Below, piece by piece: positions 1 to 8,471 of a DNA stretch of 64,000 nt; the stretch's first letter is position 1, and the number at the start of each line of letters is the position of its first letter. The stretch covers positions 2,209,903-2,273,902 of the forward strand of contig NZ_CH672387.1 in NCBI RefSeq assembly GCF_000153465.1, written 5' to 3'. The notes under the pieces were generated by a model, which made no database searches, was not told the DNA's origin, and was given only the letters and a program-made list of their open reading frames with translations. Origin of the DNA: Aurantimonas manganoxydans SI85-9A1 (lineage in GTDB: Bacteria > Pseudomonadota > Alphaproteobacteria > Rhizobiales > Rhizobiaceae). The translations under genes were made by a program, and so were the position numbers.

Positions 1-217
1 CGACATTTGTCACCCTTCTGTGGCAGGCAGCGGTCCGTATCAAAGAACGCGCTGGAGTCCAAGGCGCCGGGTGCGGCAAACCGAATGGTCGCTGCGCTTC
101 GCCGAACAGATTTCCGACAGCGAAGCGCGTTTCCAATCCTCGCGACGATGACCGGCGGACGATTGGCCCTGTCAAACAGATATCGCATTCACAGCATGCC
201 AGGCCGGAAGAACATCC

Positions 218-1042
218 ATGCGCGTCATCTCGCTGAGCACGATCCCATCACGCTTCGAGGAGATCGGGCCGACGCTCGAGACCCTTCTGACCCAGACCGG
301 CCATATCGACGAGGTTCGTCTGTATGTTCCTCAGGTCTACAGGCGTTTCCCAGACTACGATGGATCTGTGCCAAAGGTGCCGACGGGCATCAGCATCTTC
401 CGACCGGATCATGATCTCGGTCCAGCGTCCAAGATCCTGTTCGCAGCGAAGGATCTGAGGGATACGGATGCGCAGATCCTTTTCTGCGACGATGACCAGA
501 TCTACGGAGCCGATTGGGCCGAGCAGTTGTTCGAGGAGCAGGCTAAACGTCCCAATGAGTGCGTCGCTTTGTTCGGCAAGCTGTTGTCGCCGGAGACGGG
601 CCGCACGACATGCGGCCGCGAAGGCGCAACGCGGCGTAATTCGAACTTTGACTGGCAGTACCGGGTTGCCAAGCTCCGCCACCAACTCTCGCGCTTAGGC
701 GGCTCCCCCCAGCTGGCGCCGTCGCGGCGGCGGATCGGTAAATCAGGCTACGCCGATATCCTGCTGGGATACGGCGGGGTCGTCGTGCGGCCGCGGTTCT
801 TCGACGAACAGTCCTATACGATCCCGCCTGTGCTATGGTCGGTCGACGATTTCTGGCTGTCCGGGATGCTTGCGCGGAATGGCGTTCCGATTTGGCTTCC
901 AGCCGATTTCTTCGCGCCGCTCGGATCTAGCGCCAGCGATATCGAGAGCCTTTTTTCAGCGACCATCGACAATGCGGATCGCAAGGCCGCCAACGCGGCT
1001 TGTGTCAGATACATGCAGGAAACGTTCGGTGTCTGGCAGTGA
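218..1042 (+). CDS. glycosyltransferase-like protein (GT-A type fold)
   Basis: The 274-residue product opens with a beta-strand/helix pattern (MRVISLSTIPSRFEEI) typical of nucleotide-sugar binding GT-A domains. It carries an acidic DDD run at residues 91-93 inside ILFCDDDQIYGADW, which fits the metal-binding DxD of such enzymes. A second acidic pair (VDDFW) lies in the C-terminal half, where a catalytic base would be expected. No signal peptide or membrane segment is visible, so it should act in the cytoplasm on an unknown acceptor. It converges on another putative glycosyltransferase at 1100-1810, which suggests a small surface-polysaccharide or protein-glycosylation locus. The ATG at 218 is the first start of the conserved part. 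Family membership is inferred from motifs; donor and acceptor cannot be read from the sequence. Confidence 0.6.
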   Translation: MRVISLSTIPSRFEEIGPTLETLLTQTGHIDEVRLYVPQVYRRFPDYDGSVPKVPTGISIFRPDHDLGPASKILFAAKDLRDTDAQILFCDDDQIYGADWAEQLFEEQAKRPNECVALFGKLLSPETGRTTCGREGATRRNSNFDWQYRVAKLRHQLSRLGGSPQLAPSRRRIGKSGYADILLGYGGVVVRPRFFDEQSYTIPPVLWSVDDFWLSGMLARNGVPIWLPADFFAPLGSSASDIESLFSATIDNADRKAANAACVRYMQETFGVWQ

Positions 1043-1099
1043 TCCCGTTACGTCCGGAAACGAGCACCGGCTGCAGGCTCCAACGGGACGAGGAGCATA

Positions 1100-1810
1100 T
1101 CAGGCCGTCGGCGTCAGCCCCAGTTCGCCGCGTTGACTGTCCGTGATCGGAAAAATACGGCCCTGCGCGCATGCTTCGCGCCACCATTCGGGGAGATCCG
1201 AAGTGGCAAACTGCTTGGTCTTGTAGGCTTTCTGAAGCTTGGCGGAACGGCGGCTTTCCTGCTTATGCATCGTGGCAGCTCCTGTGGTCATGCGCTGGAC
1301 CAGCCGGAAAGCACGGTTCCTGCTCGCCTTCTGGAACGTATTCTCGCCGAGCCAAAGCGATGTTAGCTTGGTCTCAAGCGACACGTCCCACCATGCGTAT
1401 CCCAACGATACCTGGTCCCAGACATGCGGAAATTCCACGCAATAGCGGCACCAGCGTTCGACCAGCTGATCCGCGGCGTCGCCTACGCCAAAATACACCT
1501 GCCCCCCGAAGAAGGACCATCCGTCGCGTCGCACGGCCGCAATATCCACATTGCTTCCTGCCACTTCCGATAGCGGTCGAAGCATGATCGCGTCGGCATC
1601 CACCCAAAGTACCGGCGCCCCGAGCTCGGCACGCATCTGTGATATGAACAGCGCCTTCTGTGCACAGTTCTCAACCCAGGAAGAGCGCGCCGGCCTGCCC
1701 TCTATCCGGTATTCCAGCCCCAAACGCCGGAGGGAGGCTGTCAGCTTTTCAGCATGCGTCTCATACGCAGTATCCGGCGTATAATAGGAGATGACGATCG
1801 GATGCTGCAT
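1100..1810 (-). CDS. glycosyltransferase-like protein with DxD motif
   Basis: A 236-residue soluble protein. The N-terminal region (PIVISYYTPDTAYETHA) is followed by LWVDADAIML, in which D71 and D73 form a classical DxD nucleotide-sugar/metal site. Aromatic motifs (WSFFGGQVYFG, WDQVSLGYAWWD) resemble the acceptor-side loops of small nucleotide-diphospho-sugar transferases. The C-terminus is basic, with many Lys and Arg. It faces the glycosyltransferase gene at 218-1042, with 57 bases between the stop codons and no clear terminator between them. Substrate unknown; the assignment rests on the DxD motif and overall pattern. The gene lies just beyond the tuf terminator, where many relatives would carry trnW-secE-nusG, so this side of the locus has been rearranged. 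Confidence 0.6.
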   Translation of the reverse strand: MQHPIVISYYTPDTAYETHAEKLTASLRRLGLEYRIEGRPARSSWVENCAQKALFISQMRAELGAPVLWVDADAIMLRPLSEVAGSNVDIAAVRRDGWSFFGGQVYFGVGDAADQLVERWCRYCVEFPHVWDQVSLGYAWWDVSLETKLTSLWLGENTFQKASRNRAFRLVQRMTTGAATMHKQESRRSAKLQKAYKTKQFATSDLPEWWREACAQGRIFPITDSQRGELGLTPTA

Positions 1811-2145
1811 CGGATGACCTGTCGGATTTGCCGAAGTCGCAACGTGCGCACTCTACGGTGCGGCGGCCCCATCCTAGCGTTGCCAGATAGCCGTGAACAT
1901 CGTCAGAGTTCGCCGCTCCGCGAAACGAACTCACGAAGATGCTGTCGAACCGGCTTCGTGTGGAAATGTCGCACTTGGGGTGCGACGGCAAATCAATAGT
2001 CAGAGCTGCTGATGTGCACCTACGAGCATAGGTACGGGACCTGCACGGGGACATAGCCACCCGGTAGAAGCAACGGTCAGGCAGAGCGGAAACCCGTAAG
2101 CTTGCAAACAGGGGCAGGCCACGTAGCCTGCCCCTGGTTTTCGTC
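1811..2145. other. intergenic stretch downstream of tuf, no gene seen
   Basis: No reading frame here has a convincing start, ribosome-binding site or recognisable product, and I see no tRNA cloverleaf. The only structured element is the tuf terminator hairpin at 2109-2136. Confidence 0.6.
2109..2136 (-). terminator. intrinsic-type terminator of tuf
   Basis: A perfect 11-bp inverted repeat (2109-2119 and 2126-2136) with a 6-base loop lies 9 bases beyond the tuf stop codon. On the minus strand it is followed by a short T stretch (GTTTGC). The U-tract is weak, but the GC-rich stem and its position make it the probable end of the trnY-trnG-tuf transcript. Confidence 0.6.
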
Positions 2146-3321
<1,176 letters not shown>

Positions 3322-3482
3322 CGTCGGCTCCCAACTTAGCGGATGCGTGAGTCCGGGCGCGACATAACGAGTGCGGCGGCCAATGACAAGCGCTGCGCAA
3401 ACGTGCCGGACACAAAGACGCCGCACGCGGGCACGCATGGTTTGATTAGTACAGCGGATGAGACCGGGAAATGCGGGAGGTC

Positions 3483-3556
3483 TGGAGCGGGTAGCGGGAA
3501 TCGAACCCGCATATTCAGCTTGGAAGGCTGCTGCTCTACCATTGAGCTATACCCGC
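3483..3556 (-). tRNA. tRNA-Gly(UCC)
   Basis: On the minus strand the sequence folds as a cloverleaf: acceptor GCGGGTA/TACCCGC, D-arm AGCTC, anticodon loop with TCC, T-loop GTTCGAT, discriminator T and an encoded CCA. It is 74 nt with CCA. It sits 27 bases downstream of tRNA-Tyr and 161 bases upstream of the tuf start, consistent with co-transcription. Confidence 0.95.
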
Positions 3557-3583
3557 GCCTTCGCATCAGCGTTCGACCGGCAG

Positions 3584-3668
3584 TGGTGGAGGGAGTTGGA
3601 TTTGAACCAACGTAGGCATAGCCAACGGATTTACAGTCCGTCCCCTTTAACCACTCGGGCACCCCTCC
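3584..3668 (-). tRNA. tRNA-Tyr(GUA)
   Basis: On the minus strand: acceptor GGAGGGG paired with CTCCCTCC, anticodon GTA in ACTGTAAAT, a long class II variable arm (TTGGCTATGCCTACG), T-loop GTTCAAA, discriminator A and encoded CCA. It is 85 nt. This is the first gene of the trnY-trnG-tuf unit. Confidence 0.95.
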
Positions 3669-3932
3669 GGACTGCCGTCGAAGCATGCAGGCGCTTGGCC
3701 TGGCTGCTGGAAGCGTTCGGCGCGGGACCGAGCGTTTCCGAGCGGCCTTATGATGGCCTTGGCGCGATCTGTCAACGCCGAATGGCACTGGAAATCGCAT
3801 CGAATTTCACCCGGCGGCCATCGCGGCCGCACGAAACCGATTGCCCGACCTGTTGCGCCCCCTGGGACGGAAGCCGGGCCGCGCGGGCATCGCCGCTTTC
3901 TTCGCATCGCCGGGTGGGATAGAGAGGCGCCT

Positions 3933-4787
3933 ATGAGCGACGATACGCCTTCGGGCACCCCCAAGGACACCCATTACGCCACTCTTCGGCGTGCCCACCG
4001 CGACCGCAAGCGCACCGATGGCGGCGCGGCGCCCGCGGGTGCGCTCAAGCGGCGGCCCCAGCCCGGTCGCCCGGCGCCTGCCGGACGGGTGCGCCTCTAT
4101 GGCATCCATACGGTCGCGGCGGCGCTGAACAACCCGCACCGCAAGCTCCACTCCCTGCTGGTGACGCGCAACGCCCTCGCCCGCCTGGAGATCGCCGAGG
4201 ATGCGATTCGCTGCCCGGTCGAGATGGTCGAGCCGAAGCGCCTCGATGCCGAACTCGGCGGCGAGGCCGTGCATCAGGGCGTCATGCTGGAAACCGAGCC
4301 GCTGCCGGCGATCCGCCTGAGCGACCTCGGCAAGGCCCGGCTGGTCATCGTCCTCGACCAGGTGACCGACCCGCACAATGTCGGCGCGATCCTGCGCTCG
4401 GCCACGGCCTTCGGCGCCGATGCACTGGTGACCACGGCGCGGCACTCCCCGCAGGAGAGCGGCGTTCTCGCCAAGGCTGCCTCGGGCGCACTCGAACACG
4501 TGACCCAGATCGAGGTGGTCAATCTCGCCGATGCGCTCAGCGCGCTGTCGAAGCAGGGCTTCCGCACCATCGGCCTCGATTCGGACGGCCCGGAATCCTT
4601 CGAGGCGAGCCTTTCCGGCGAGCGCATCGCGATCGTTCTCGGCGCCGAGGGCAAGGGCCTGCGCCAGAAGACGCAGGCGACCGTCGATGCCCTCGCCCGG
4701 CTGGAAATGCCCGGCGCGATCCGCTCGCTCAACGTCTCCAACGCCGCCGCCATCGCGCTCTACGCGACGCGGCGCCATCTCGGCTGA
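3933..4787 (+). CDS. rlmB: 23S rRNA 2'-O-methyltransferase (RlmB/TrmH family)
   Basis: A SPOUT-class S-adenosylmethionine-dependent RNA 2'-O-methyltransferase of 284 residues. After a basic, low-complexity N-terminus (1-50) comes the L30e-like substrate domain (VRLYGIHTVAAALNN, from about 53). The knotted catalytic domain shows motif 1 (DPHNVGAILRS, 147-156), motif 2 (IVLGAEGKGL, 234-243) and motif 3 (LNVSNAAAIALY, 266-277). By family it is expected to methylate a 23S rRNA guanosine (Gm2251 in E. coli), though TrmH-like tRNA specificity cannot be excluded. The ATG at 3933 follows AGAGAGG, and longer upstream reading lacks family similarity. It is transcribed away from the tRNA-tuf unit and is followed 24 bases later by the left repeat of the tRNA-Thr island. 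Confidence 0.85.
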   Translation: MSDDTPSGTPKDTHYATLRRAHRDRKRTDGGAAPAGALKRRPQPGRPAPAGRVRLYGIHTVAAALNNPHRKLHSLLVTRNALARLEIAEDAIRCPVEMVEPKRLDAELGGEAVHQGVMLETEPLPAIRLSDLGKARLVIVLDQVTDPHNVGAILRSATAFGADALVTTARHSPQESGVLAKAASGALEHVTQIEVVNLADALSALSKQGFRTIGLDSDGPESFEASLSGERIAIVLGAEGKGLRQKTQATVDALARLEMPGAIRSLNVSNAAAIALYATRRHLG

Positions 4788-4811
4788 ACGAACGTTCGCT
4801 GTTTTGGATGA

Positions 4812-4857
4812 ATGGTGCCGGATGAGGGGATTGAACCCCCGACCTTCGGTTTACAAA
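4812..4857 (-). repeat. left attachment repeat: orphan 3' half of tRNA-Thr
   Basis: It is identical over 46 bases to 7438-7483. On the minus strand it runs from within the anticodon loop through the variable loop, T-arm and acceptor strand to CCA. Beyond 4857 the sequence departs from the tRNA, so no functional tRNA can form here. I read it as the displaced original tRNA end. Confidence 0.9.
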
Positions 4858-4944
4858 TCACACTGTCCAAACAGCCTAGGTACCTGATTTCATTCACTTA
4901 TGCGCCAAAACGCAGCGGAAAACACACCCGTTTGCGGAAACTAA

Positions 4945-4978
4945 GACTGTGTTCGGAGACACACCTCCGAACACAGTC
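4945..4978. promoter_or_regulatory. 14-bp perfect inverted repeat upstream of the island regulator
   Basis: Two perfectly complementary 14-base arms (4945-4958 and 4965-4978, arm GACTGTGTTCGGAG) are separated by a 6-base spacer. The repeat ends 27 bases before the ATG of the HTH gene at 5006. No T-run follows, so it is not a typical terminator. Position and symmetry suit an operator for the adjacent regulator, or a cis-acting site of the mobile element. This function is inferred. Confidence 0.5.
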
Positions 4979-5005
4979 CCTGAATGCGGCATAAGGGAAT
5001 ACAGC

Positions 5006-5461
5006 ATGACGATTTCACCAGTGGACGGCTTCGACTCCAAGAAGCCCTGGCCCGAAGGCGCAGTCGAGGACTGGCAGCACGGCGCCAGCTACAGCTGGCT
5101 GGTCGACAAACATGGTCGCCAGTACAGCACCGTGGCCCACCACATCCGCTTCATGAAGACGCGCCATGGCCTGGAGCCGACCGTCGACATGTCGAAGCGG
5201 CGCCGGGGCGGCCGGCAGACGTTCGCCGAACAGAGCCCGATCTCGCAGTTCCATCGGAACGTCGGCGTGAAGCTGAACTACTATCGCGAGGTCATCAACG
5301 ATCTCAACTACGAGGAGATGGGCGCCAAGCTCGGCGTGAACCGTCTCATCACTCGCAAGATGGAGCTGGGCATCCACGACTTCACCCTGTCCCAACTCGA
5401 GAAGGTGTCCGGTCTCCTGGAGACGGGCATCCCTGACCTCATGAAGCCGGGAGCCAAATGA
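5006..5461 (+). CDS. island-borne putative DNA-binding regulator with two HTH-like segments
   Basis: A 151-residue product I cannot assign to a named family. Residues about 15-55 (WPEGAVEDWQHGASYSWLVD, then HGRQYSTVAHHIRFMKTRHG) look like a winged or homeodomain-like HTH. A basic linker (KRRRGGRQ) follows. Residues about 84-140 (YYREVINDLNYEEMGAKLGV, then ITRKMELGIHDFTLSQLEKV) resemble an XRE/Cro-type HTH. The start ATG at 5006 has AAGGG 8 bases upstream. It is the first gene of the tRNA-Thr island, directly downstream of the 14-bp inverted repeat, so autoregulation is plausible. Base composition is GC-rich like the chromosome, unlike the AT-rich gene at 6178. Protein-DNA function is inferred from residue pattern only. 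Confidence 0.55.
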   Translation: MTISPVDGFDSKKPWPEGAVEDWQHGASYSWLVDKHGRQYSTVAHHIRFMKTRHGLEPTVDMSKRRRGGRQTFAEQSPISQFHRNVGVKLNYYREVINDLNYEEMGAKLGVNRLITRKMELGIHDFTLSQLEKVSGLLETGIPDLMKPGAK

Positions 5462-5580
5462 TCGACACGCGCTGAAGTGCTGCGGCTGAGCGCGCTGCGG
5501 TTTCTGTAGTGAACTCAGCCGGAGGCGACTTGATCCAATCGAGGCGACTAGGTAGGTCGGCCCTTTTTCCGAGAGAAACC

Positions 5581-5877
5581 ATGCTTCGAATTCTAGCAGT
5601 CCTGTTGTTGATGACCACGGTGGCCCACGCGGACGATGTGCTCGACCGGGTGAAGCAGGTCAACAACGTGCGGTATGCAGCACTGACCCCCTCCGGCTCA
5701 TCGGTCAGAGCCGTGGTCTACGACCGCCACGACACACAGGTCGTTCGCAAGCTCTGCGAGGTCAGCTCAGATTTCCGGTATGTCTTCATCGTGCCGCTCG
5801 GGGAATTCAACAAGGCGCATCGCGAGCTCAATCGCGTGCCGATCACCCGAACAGTTCAGCACTCCTGCAAGGGCTAA
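5581..5877 (+). CDS. small secreted protein of unknown function
   Basis: A 98-residue product starting MLRILAVLLLMTTVAHADD. It has a textbook Sec signal peptide (short charged n-region, hydrophobic core, AHA cleavage site near residue 17) and a mature part of about 80 residues containing two cysteines (KLCEVS and QHSCKG) that could form a disulfide in the periplasm. I do not recognise the mature domain. It lies 119 bases after the HTH gene inside the tRNA-Thr island. Its stop codon overlaps the stop of the minus-strand ribbon-helix-helix remnant. The start at 5581 is chosen because the signal peptide begins there; the ribosome-binding site (GAGAGAAACC) is weak. Confidence 0.5.
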   Translation: MLRILAVLLLMTTVAHADDVLDRVKQVNNVRYAALTPSGSSVRAVVYDRHDTQVVRKLCEVSSDFRYVFIVPLGEFNKAHRELNRVPITRTVQHSCKG

Positions 5878-6041
5878 GCCGCCTGGGAGTTTGATCCCAT
5901 CGTCATGCGGAGGATGGCCACATTGGTCTCCTCCTCATTCGCGAGCGCGTTCTCAATCAAATAGACGATCTCGGAGGAGAGCGACCGGCGCTGGAAGCCG
6001 GCGCGGCGCTCGATCGTGCGTAGCGAAAGTACGCTCGATGC
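5874..6041 (-). pseudogene. remnant resembling an Arc-type ribbon-helix-helix protein
   Basis: The minus strand encodes 55 codons open between two stops (TAG at 6044-6042 and TAG at 5876-5874). The stretch FQRRSLSSEIVYLIENALAN resembles the helix region of Arc/CopG-type DNA-binding proteins, often antitoxins. There is no ATG, GTG or TTG start ahead of the helix region, and the reading frame is closed just upstream, so the 5' end is missing. I read it as a decayed gene of the island. The resemblance is short and could be chance; a functional start in another frame with a frameshift is the alternative. Confidence 0.35.
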
Positions 6042-6177
6042 CTAGAAACATGAATAAATGAAACATGGGGATGTGGACAAAGATCGGAGCGGAAGCGGCC
6101 GTCTGCGGTTTCGCTGGACTATTTTTCTGTCCGTGGGGATAGAGAGGTTCCGATCAGCAAGATCAAAAGGAAACGTC

Positions 6178-7014
6178 GTGCAGCGAATTTCAATACCGTG
6201 GGTTATCGAAATCGCCGCCGTGTTGGACGGCCTCAACGCGGTCGCTACTGGCCCGCTGTCACCAATGAACTGGCATGCGATCTTCAATGCTAAAAATCAA
6301 CTCGAAGCGCTTTTCAGTGCCAGTCCATATGGGCCTTTCCTGAGAAGCACACGCACCAAGCACGACAGTCTTCAAACAGAGCTCAACCGCCTACTGACAC
6401 CAGTTGGGAACAGCCCGACAGGTAATCTAACAGAATACGACGTTTGGAATATGAAAAACCTGAGAGACCAATTCAAAATGGTATTCCTCTCAGAGCTGAA
6501 CACTATACCCACTTACTTGGTCACCGGAAAGGAGAGCTTTGACGTAAACCTGCTAATCGATGCAGGCGTTGGACTATTTCCGAGGACTCTTCTTGTTAAA
6601 GCACCGGAAACGGAGCGGGATGCAATGCAAGCAGGAAGGGCTCTCGCATTTGAACTCGGGACAGCTTGCGGCTTTCATGTTTTCCGGGTCACAGAGTCGG
6701 TAGTTCGTAGATATTGGGACGAGGTTTCAGGTTCGCCGCGACCGAACTTGGAAACCCTAGGAAACTTCGCGGCTGAGATGCACAAGAAAGGCTTTGGCGA
6801 TACGAAAATTGTAGAGGCGATAAAGCAAATGACGAAGCTACACAGAAATCCACTTATCCACCCAGAGGTGATCCTTTCGGTCGAAGAAGCCATTGGCATA
6901 GTCGGCATTGCGAGAAGTGTTGTTGGTGCAATATTGACCGTGTTGCCAGACGCCCCGTTGACAATCTCTAGCCCCCTTCCTGCGCTATACGCAGCAGCGA
7001 CAGAAACAACTTGA
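6178..7014 (+). CDS. AT-rich island gene, protein with HEPN-like R-x4-H motif
   Basis: An unrecognised 278-residue, largely helical protein. I start it at the GTG at 6178 because AAGGA lies 6 bases upstream. A longer ATG start at 6058 would add 40 residues of non-protein-like sequence. Near the C-terminus the segment KLHRNPLIHPE contains R223-N-P-L-I-H228, matching the R-x4-6-H signature (with the usual polar residue after Arg) of HEPN-domain ribonucleases and Abi-type toxins, and it is followed by a long hydrophobic helix. No membrane segment or P-loop is seen. Its composition is about 35% GC in places, in a chromosome near 65% or more, pointing to transfer. Small island-borne HEPN proteins often act in phage defence; that role here is inference. 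Confidence 0.5.
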   Translation: MQRISIPWVIEIAAVLDGLNAVATGPLSPMNWHAIFNAKNQLEALFSASPYGPFLRSTRTKHDSLQTELNRLLTPVGNSPTGNLTEYDVWNMKNLRDQFKMVFLSELNTIPTYLVTGKESFDVNLLIDAGVGLFPRTLLVKAPETERDAMQAGRALAFELGTACGFHVFRVTESVVRRYWDEVSGSPRPNLETLGNFAAEMHKKGFGDTKIVEAIKQMTKLHRNPLIHPEVILSVEEAIGIVGIARSVVGAILTVLPDAPLTISSPLPALYAAATETT

Positions 7015-7437
7015 TAGCGACTCAGCGTGTGAGAGATCGTAACTTATTTGGGTTGGGCTTTAAACTGATTTAGCATTCGTGCTTACCCTTTGCAAAATCG
7101 CCCTGCCGGGCCGCGCCTCTTCCAAGGCCGCGAAGTCATCAGGTCCGCGTTTTCCGCAGCATTAGGGGCGGTACACATAGCGTCCCAGCAATGGATGATC
7201 GTTTGGACGCCCACTCACCACATGATTTCGATACAGTTGCTCCCCCCCATTGCATCTCACTTCGAGTGAGAATGACCGTCAACGATAGGTATGAAAACAT
7301 AGCGTTTTTCTTGGAATCACCAAAACAGCGGAAGGCAAGGGAGTTTAGGCTCGGCGCTGCGAGCACACTCTCAAACACAGGAGCAACTGTTTTTGACTGC
7401 CCCCAAACGCAATTCTGCAGTGAAATGAATGGGTTGC
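7015..7437. other. island right end, no gene seen
   Basis: About 420 bases between the HEPN-motif gene and the tRNA-Thr. Short reading frames exist on both strands, but none has a convincing start or protein-like composition. A perfect 7-bp hairpin with a TCG loop (TCTCACT/AGTGAGA) sits at 7255-7271. A recombinase core or excisionase gene would be expected here in a complete element and I do not see one. Confidence 0.5.
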
Positions 7438-7483
7438 ATGGTGCCGGATGAGGGGATTGAACCCCCGACCTTCGGTTTACAAA
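7438..7483 (-). repeat. right attachment repeat within tRNA-Thr
   Basis: This is the 46-base partner of 4812-4857. It covers the 3' half of the intact tRNA-Thr gene plus one flanking base. Identity is complete across the repeat; outside it the two sites differ at once (C versus A on the left, A versus T on the right). Confidence 0.9.
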
Positions 7484-7513
7484 ACCGCTGCTCTACCGCT
7501 GAGCTAATCCGGC
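7439..7513 (-). tRNA. tRNA-Thr(UGU)
   Basis: On the minus strand: acceptor GCCGGAT/ATCCGGC, D-arm AGCTCAGCGGTAGAGC, anticodon loop TTTGTAA with TGT, T-loop GTTCAAT, discriminator A and an encoded CCA, 75 nt in all. The gene is intact and serves as integration site for the island on its 3' side. In enteric bacteria tRNA-Thr(UGU), tRNA-Tyr and tRNA-Gly lie together ahead of tufB. Here the same set is split by rlmB and the island. Confidence 0.95.
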
Positions 7514-7670
7514 GCGGCTGCGCCATAGCATATCGTTTGGTGATTTGCAGCGGGATTTTCGGCCATGTGCGGACTATGGCCGCGCTTGGCGTGCGGCGCA
7601 GGACGGGTTACGTCCTCAAGGGACCCGCGGGCCCTGCCGCCTCATGCCTCCAGAAGTGCCGATCCCATTC

Positions 7671-8444
7671 ATGCGACGTCTGCCCCAGTCCATCAGCTTC
7701 CTGGCCAGCGAGGCCGAACCCGCGCAGGAAGCAGCCCAGCGTCTGTCGGCGCTCTATGGCAACGACCGTCCGGAGAGCGCCGAGGTGGTCGTCGCGCTCG
7801 GCGGCGACGGCTTCATGCTGCAGACGCTGCACCGGTTCATGAACACCGGCATCCCGATCTACGGCATGAACAAGGGCACGATCGGTTTCCTGATGAACGA
7901 CTATCGCGAGATCGGTCTGCGCGAGCGTCTGGCCGAGGCGGTCGAGAACACCATTCATCCGCTGACGATGACCGCGACGGATGCCGAGGGCGAAACCCAC
8001 CGGGCGCTGGCGATCAACGAGGTCGCCCTGTTCCGGCAGTCCTACCAAGCCGCCAAGCTGCGGATCACCATCGACGGTCAGGTGCGACTGGAAGAGCTGG
8101 TCTGCGACGGCGTGATGGTGGCGACGCCGATCGGGTCGACGGCCTACAATCTGTCGGCCCAGGGGCCGATCATTCCGGTCGACGCGCCGCTGCTGGCGCT
8201 CACCCCGGTCAGCGCGTTCCGGCCCCGCCGCTGGCGCGGCGCTCTGCTGCCCAACCACCAGACGGTGGAGATCACCGTGCTGGAGCCGGAAAAGCGCCCG
8301 GTCAACGCGGTGGCCGACGCGACGGAAGTCAAATCGGTCCGGCACATCACCATCTGCGAATCGATGGACGATACCGGCCTGATCCTGTTCGATTCGGATC
8401 ATTCCTGGGACGAGCGCATCCTGGCCGAGCAGTTCCGCTACTGA
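7671..8444 (+). CDS. nadK: NAD kinase
   Basis: Phosphorylates NAD to NADP with ATP or polyphosphate in the cytoplasm. The 257-residue product shows the ATP-grasping GGDG (residues 44-47 in [12 protein letters not shown]), the conserved NE (AINEVALFR) and the substrate loop [20 protein letters not shown], all in the order of the family and at the compact length usual in alphaproteobacteria. The ATG at 7671 gives the typical N-terminus; an in-frame ATG at 7644 would add nine residues. No strong ribosome-binding site precedes either. Its 3' end converges on the DUF2336 gene. Another NAD-pathway pair, pncC-nadE, lies at 42-44.7 kb in the same window. Confidence 0.93.
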   Translation: MRRLPQSISFLASEAEPAQEAAQRLSALYGNDRPESAEVVVALGGDGFMLQTLHRFMNTGIPIYGMNKGTIGFLMNDYREIGLRERLAEAVENTIHPLTMTATDAEGETHRALAINEVALFRQSYQAAKLRITIDGQVRLEELVCDGVMVATPIGSTAYNLSAQGPIIPVDAPLLALTPVSAFRPRRWRGALLPNHQTVEITVLEPEKRPVNAVADATEVKSVRHITICESMDDTGLILFDSDHSWDERILAEQFRY

Positions 8445-8471
8445 CGCATCGACGCTGATTTTCGCTGCTGC

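Larger units (their letters stand above)
4812..7483. mobile_element. small genomic island in the tRNA-Thr(UGU) gene, no integrase
   Basis: The interval is bounded by a perfect 46-bp direct repeat (4812-4857 and 7438-7483). The right copy is the 3' half of an intact tRNA-Thr gene, from anticodon loop through CCA, and the left copy is an orphan fragment. This is the signature left when a tyrosine-recombinase element integrates into a tRNA 3' end and restores the gene. The repeat period is 2626 bp. Cargo: a double-HTH regulator (5006), a small secreted protein (5581), a ribbon-helix-helix-like remnant (minus strand, 5874-6041) and a HEPN-motif protein (6178). No integrase, excisionase or relaxase is visible, so the element is either decayed or mobilised in trans. 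The left cargo is GC-rich like the host; the right cargo is AT-rich (21 of 60 bases are G or C at 6421-6480). Confidence 0.85.

Noticed and set aside
6058-6177. ATG at 6058 as start of the HEPN-motif gene
   Set aside because: No ribosome-binding site and the added 40 residues are not protein-like; the GTG at 6178 has a strong one.
7139-7378. A 79-codon minus-strand frame at the island's right end
   Set aside because: No ribosome-binding site, no recognisable features, and low-complexity Ser/Leu composition expected by chance.
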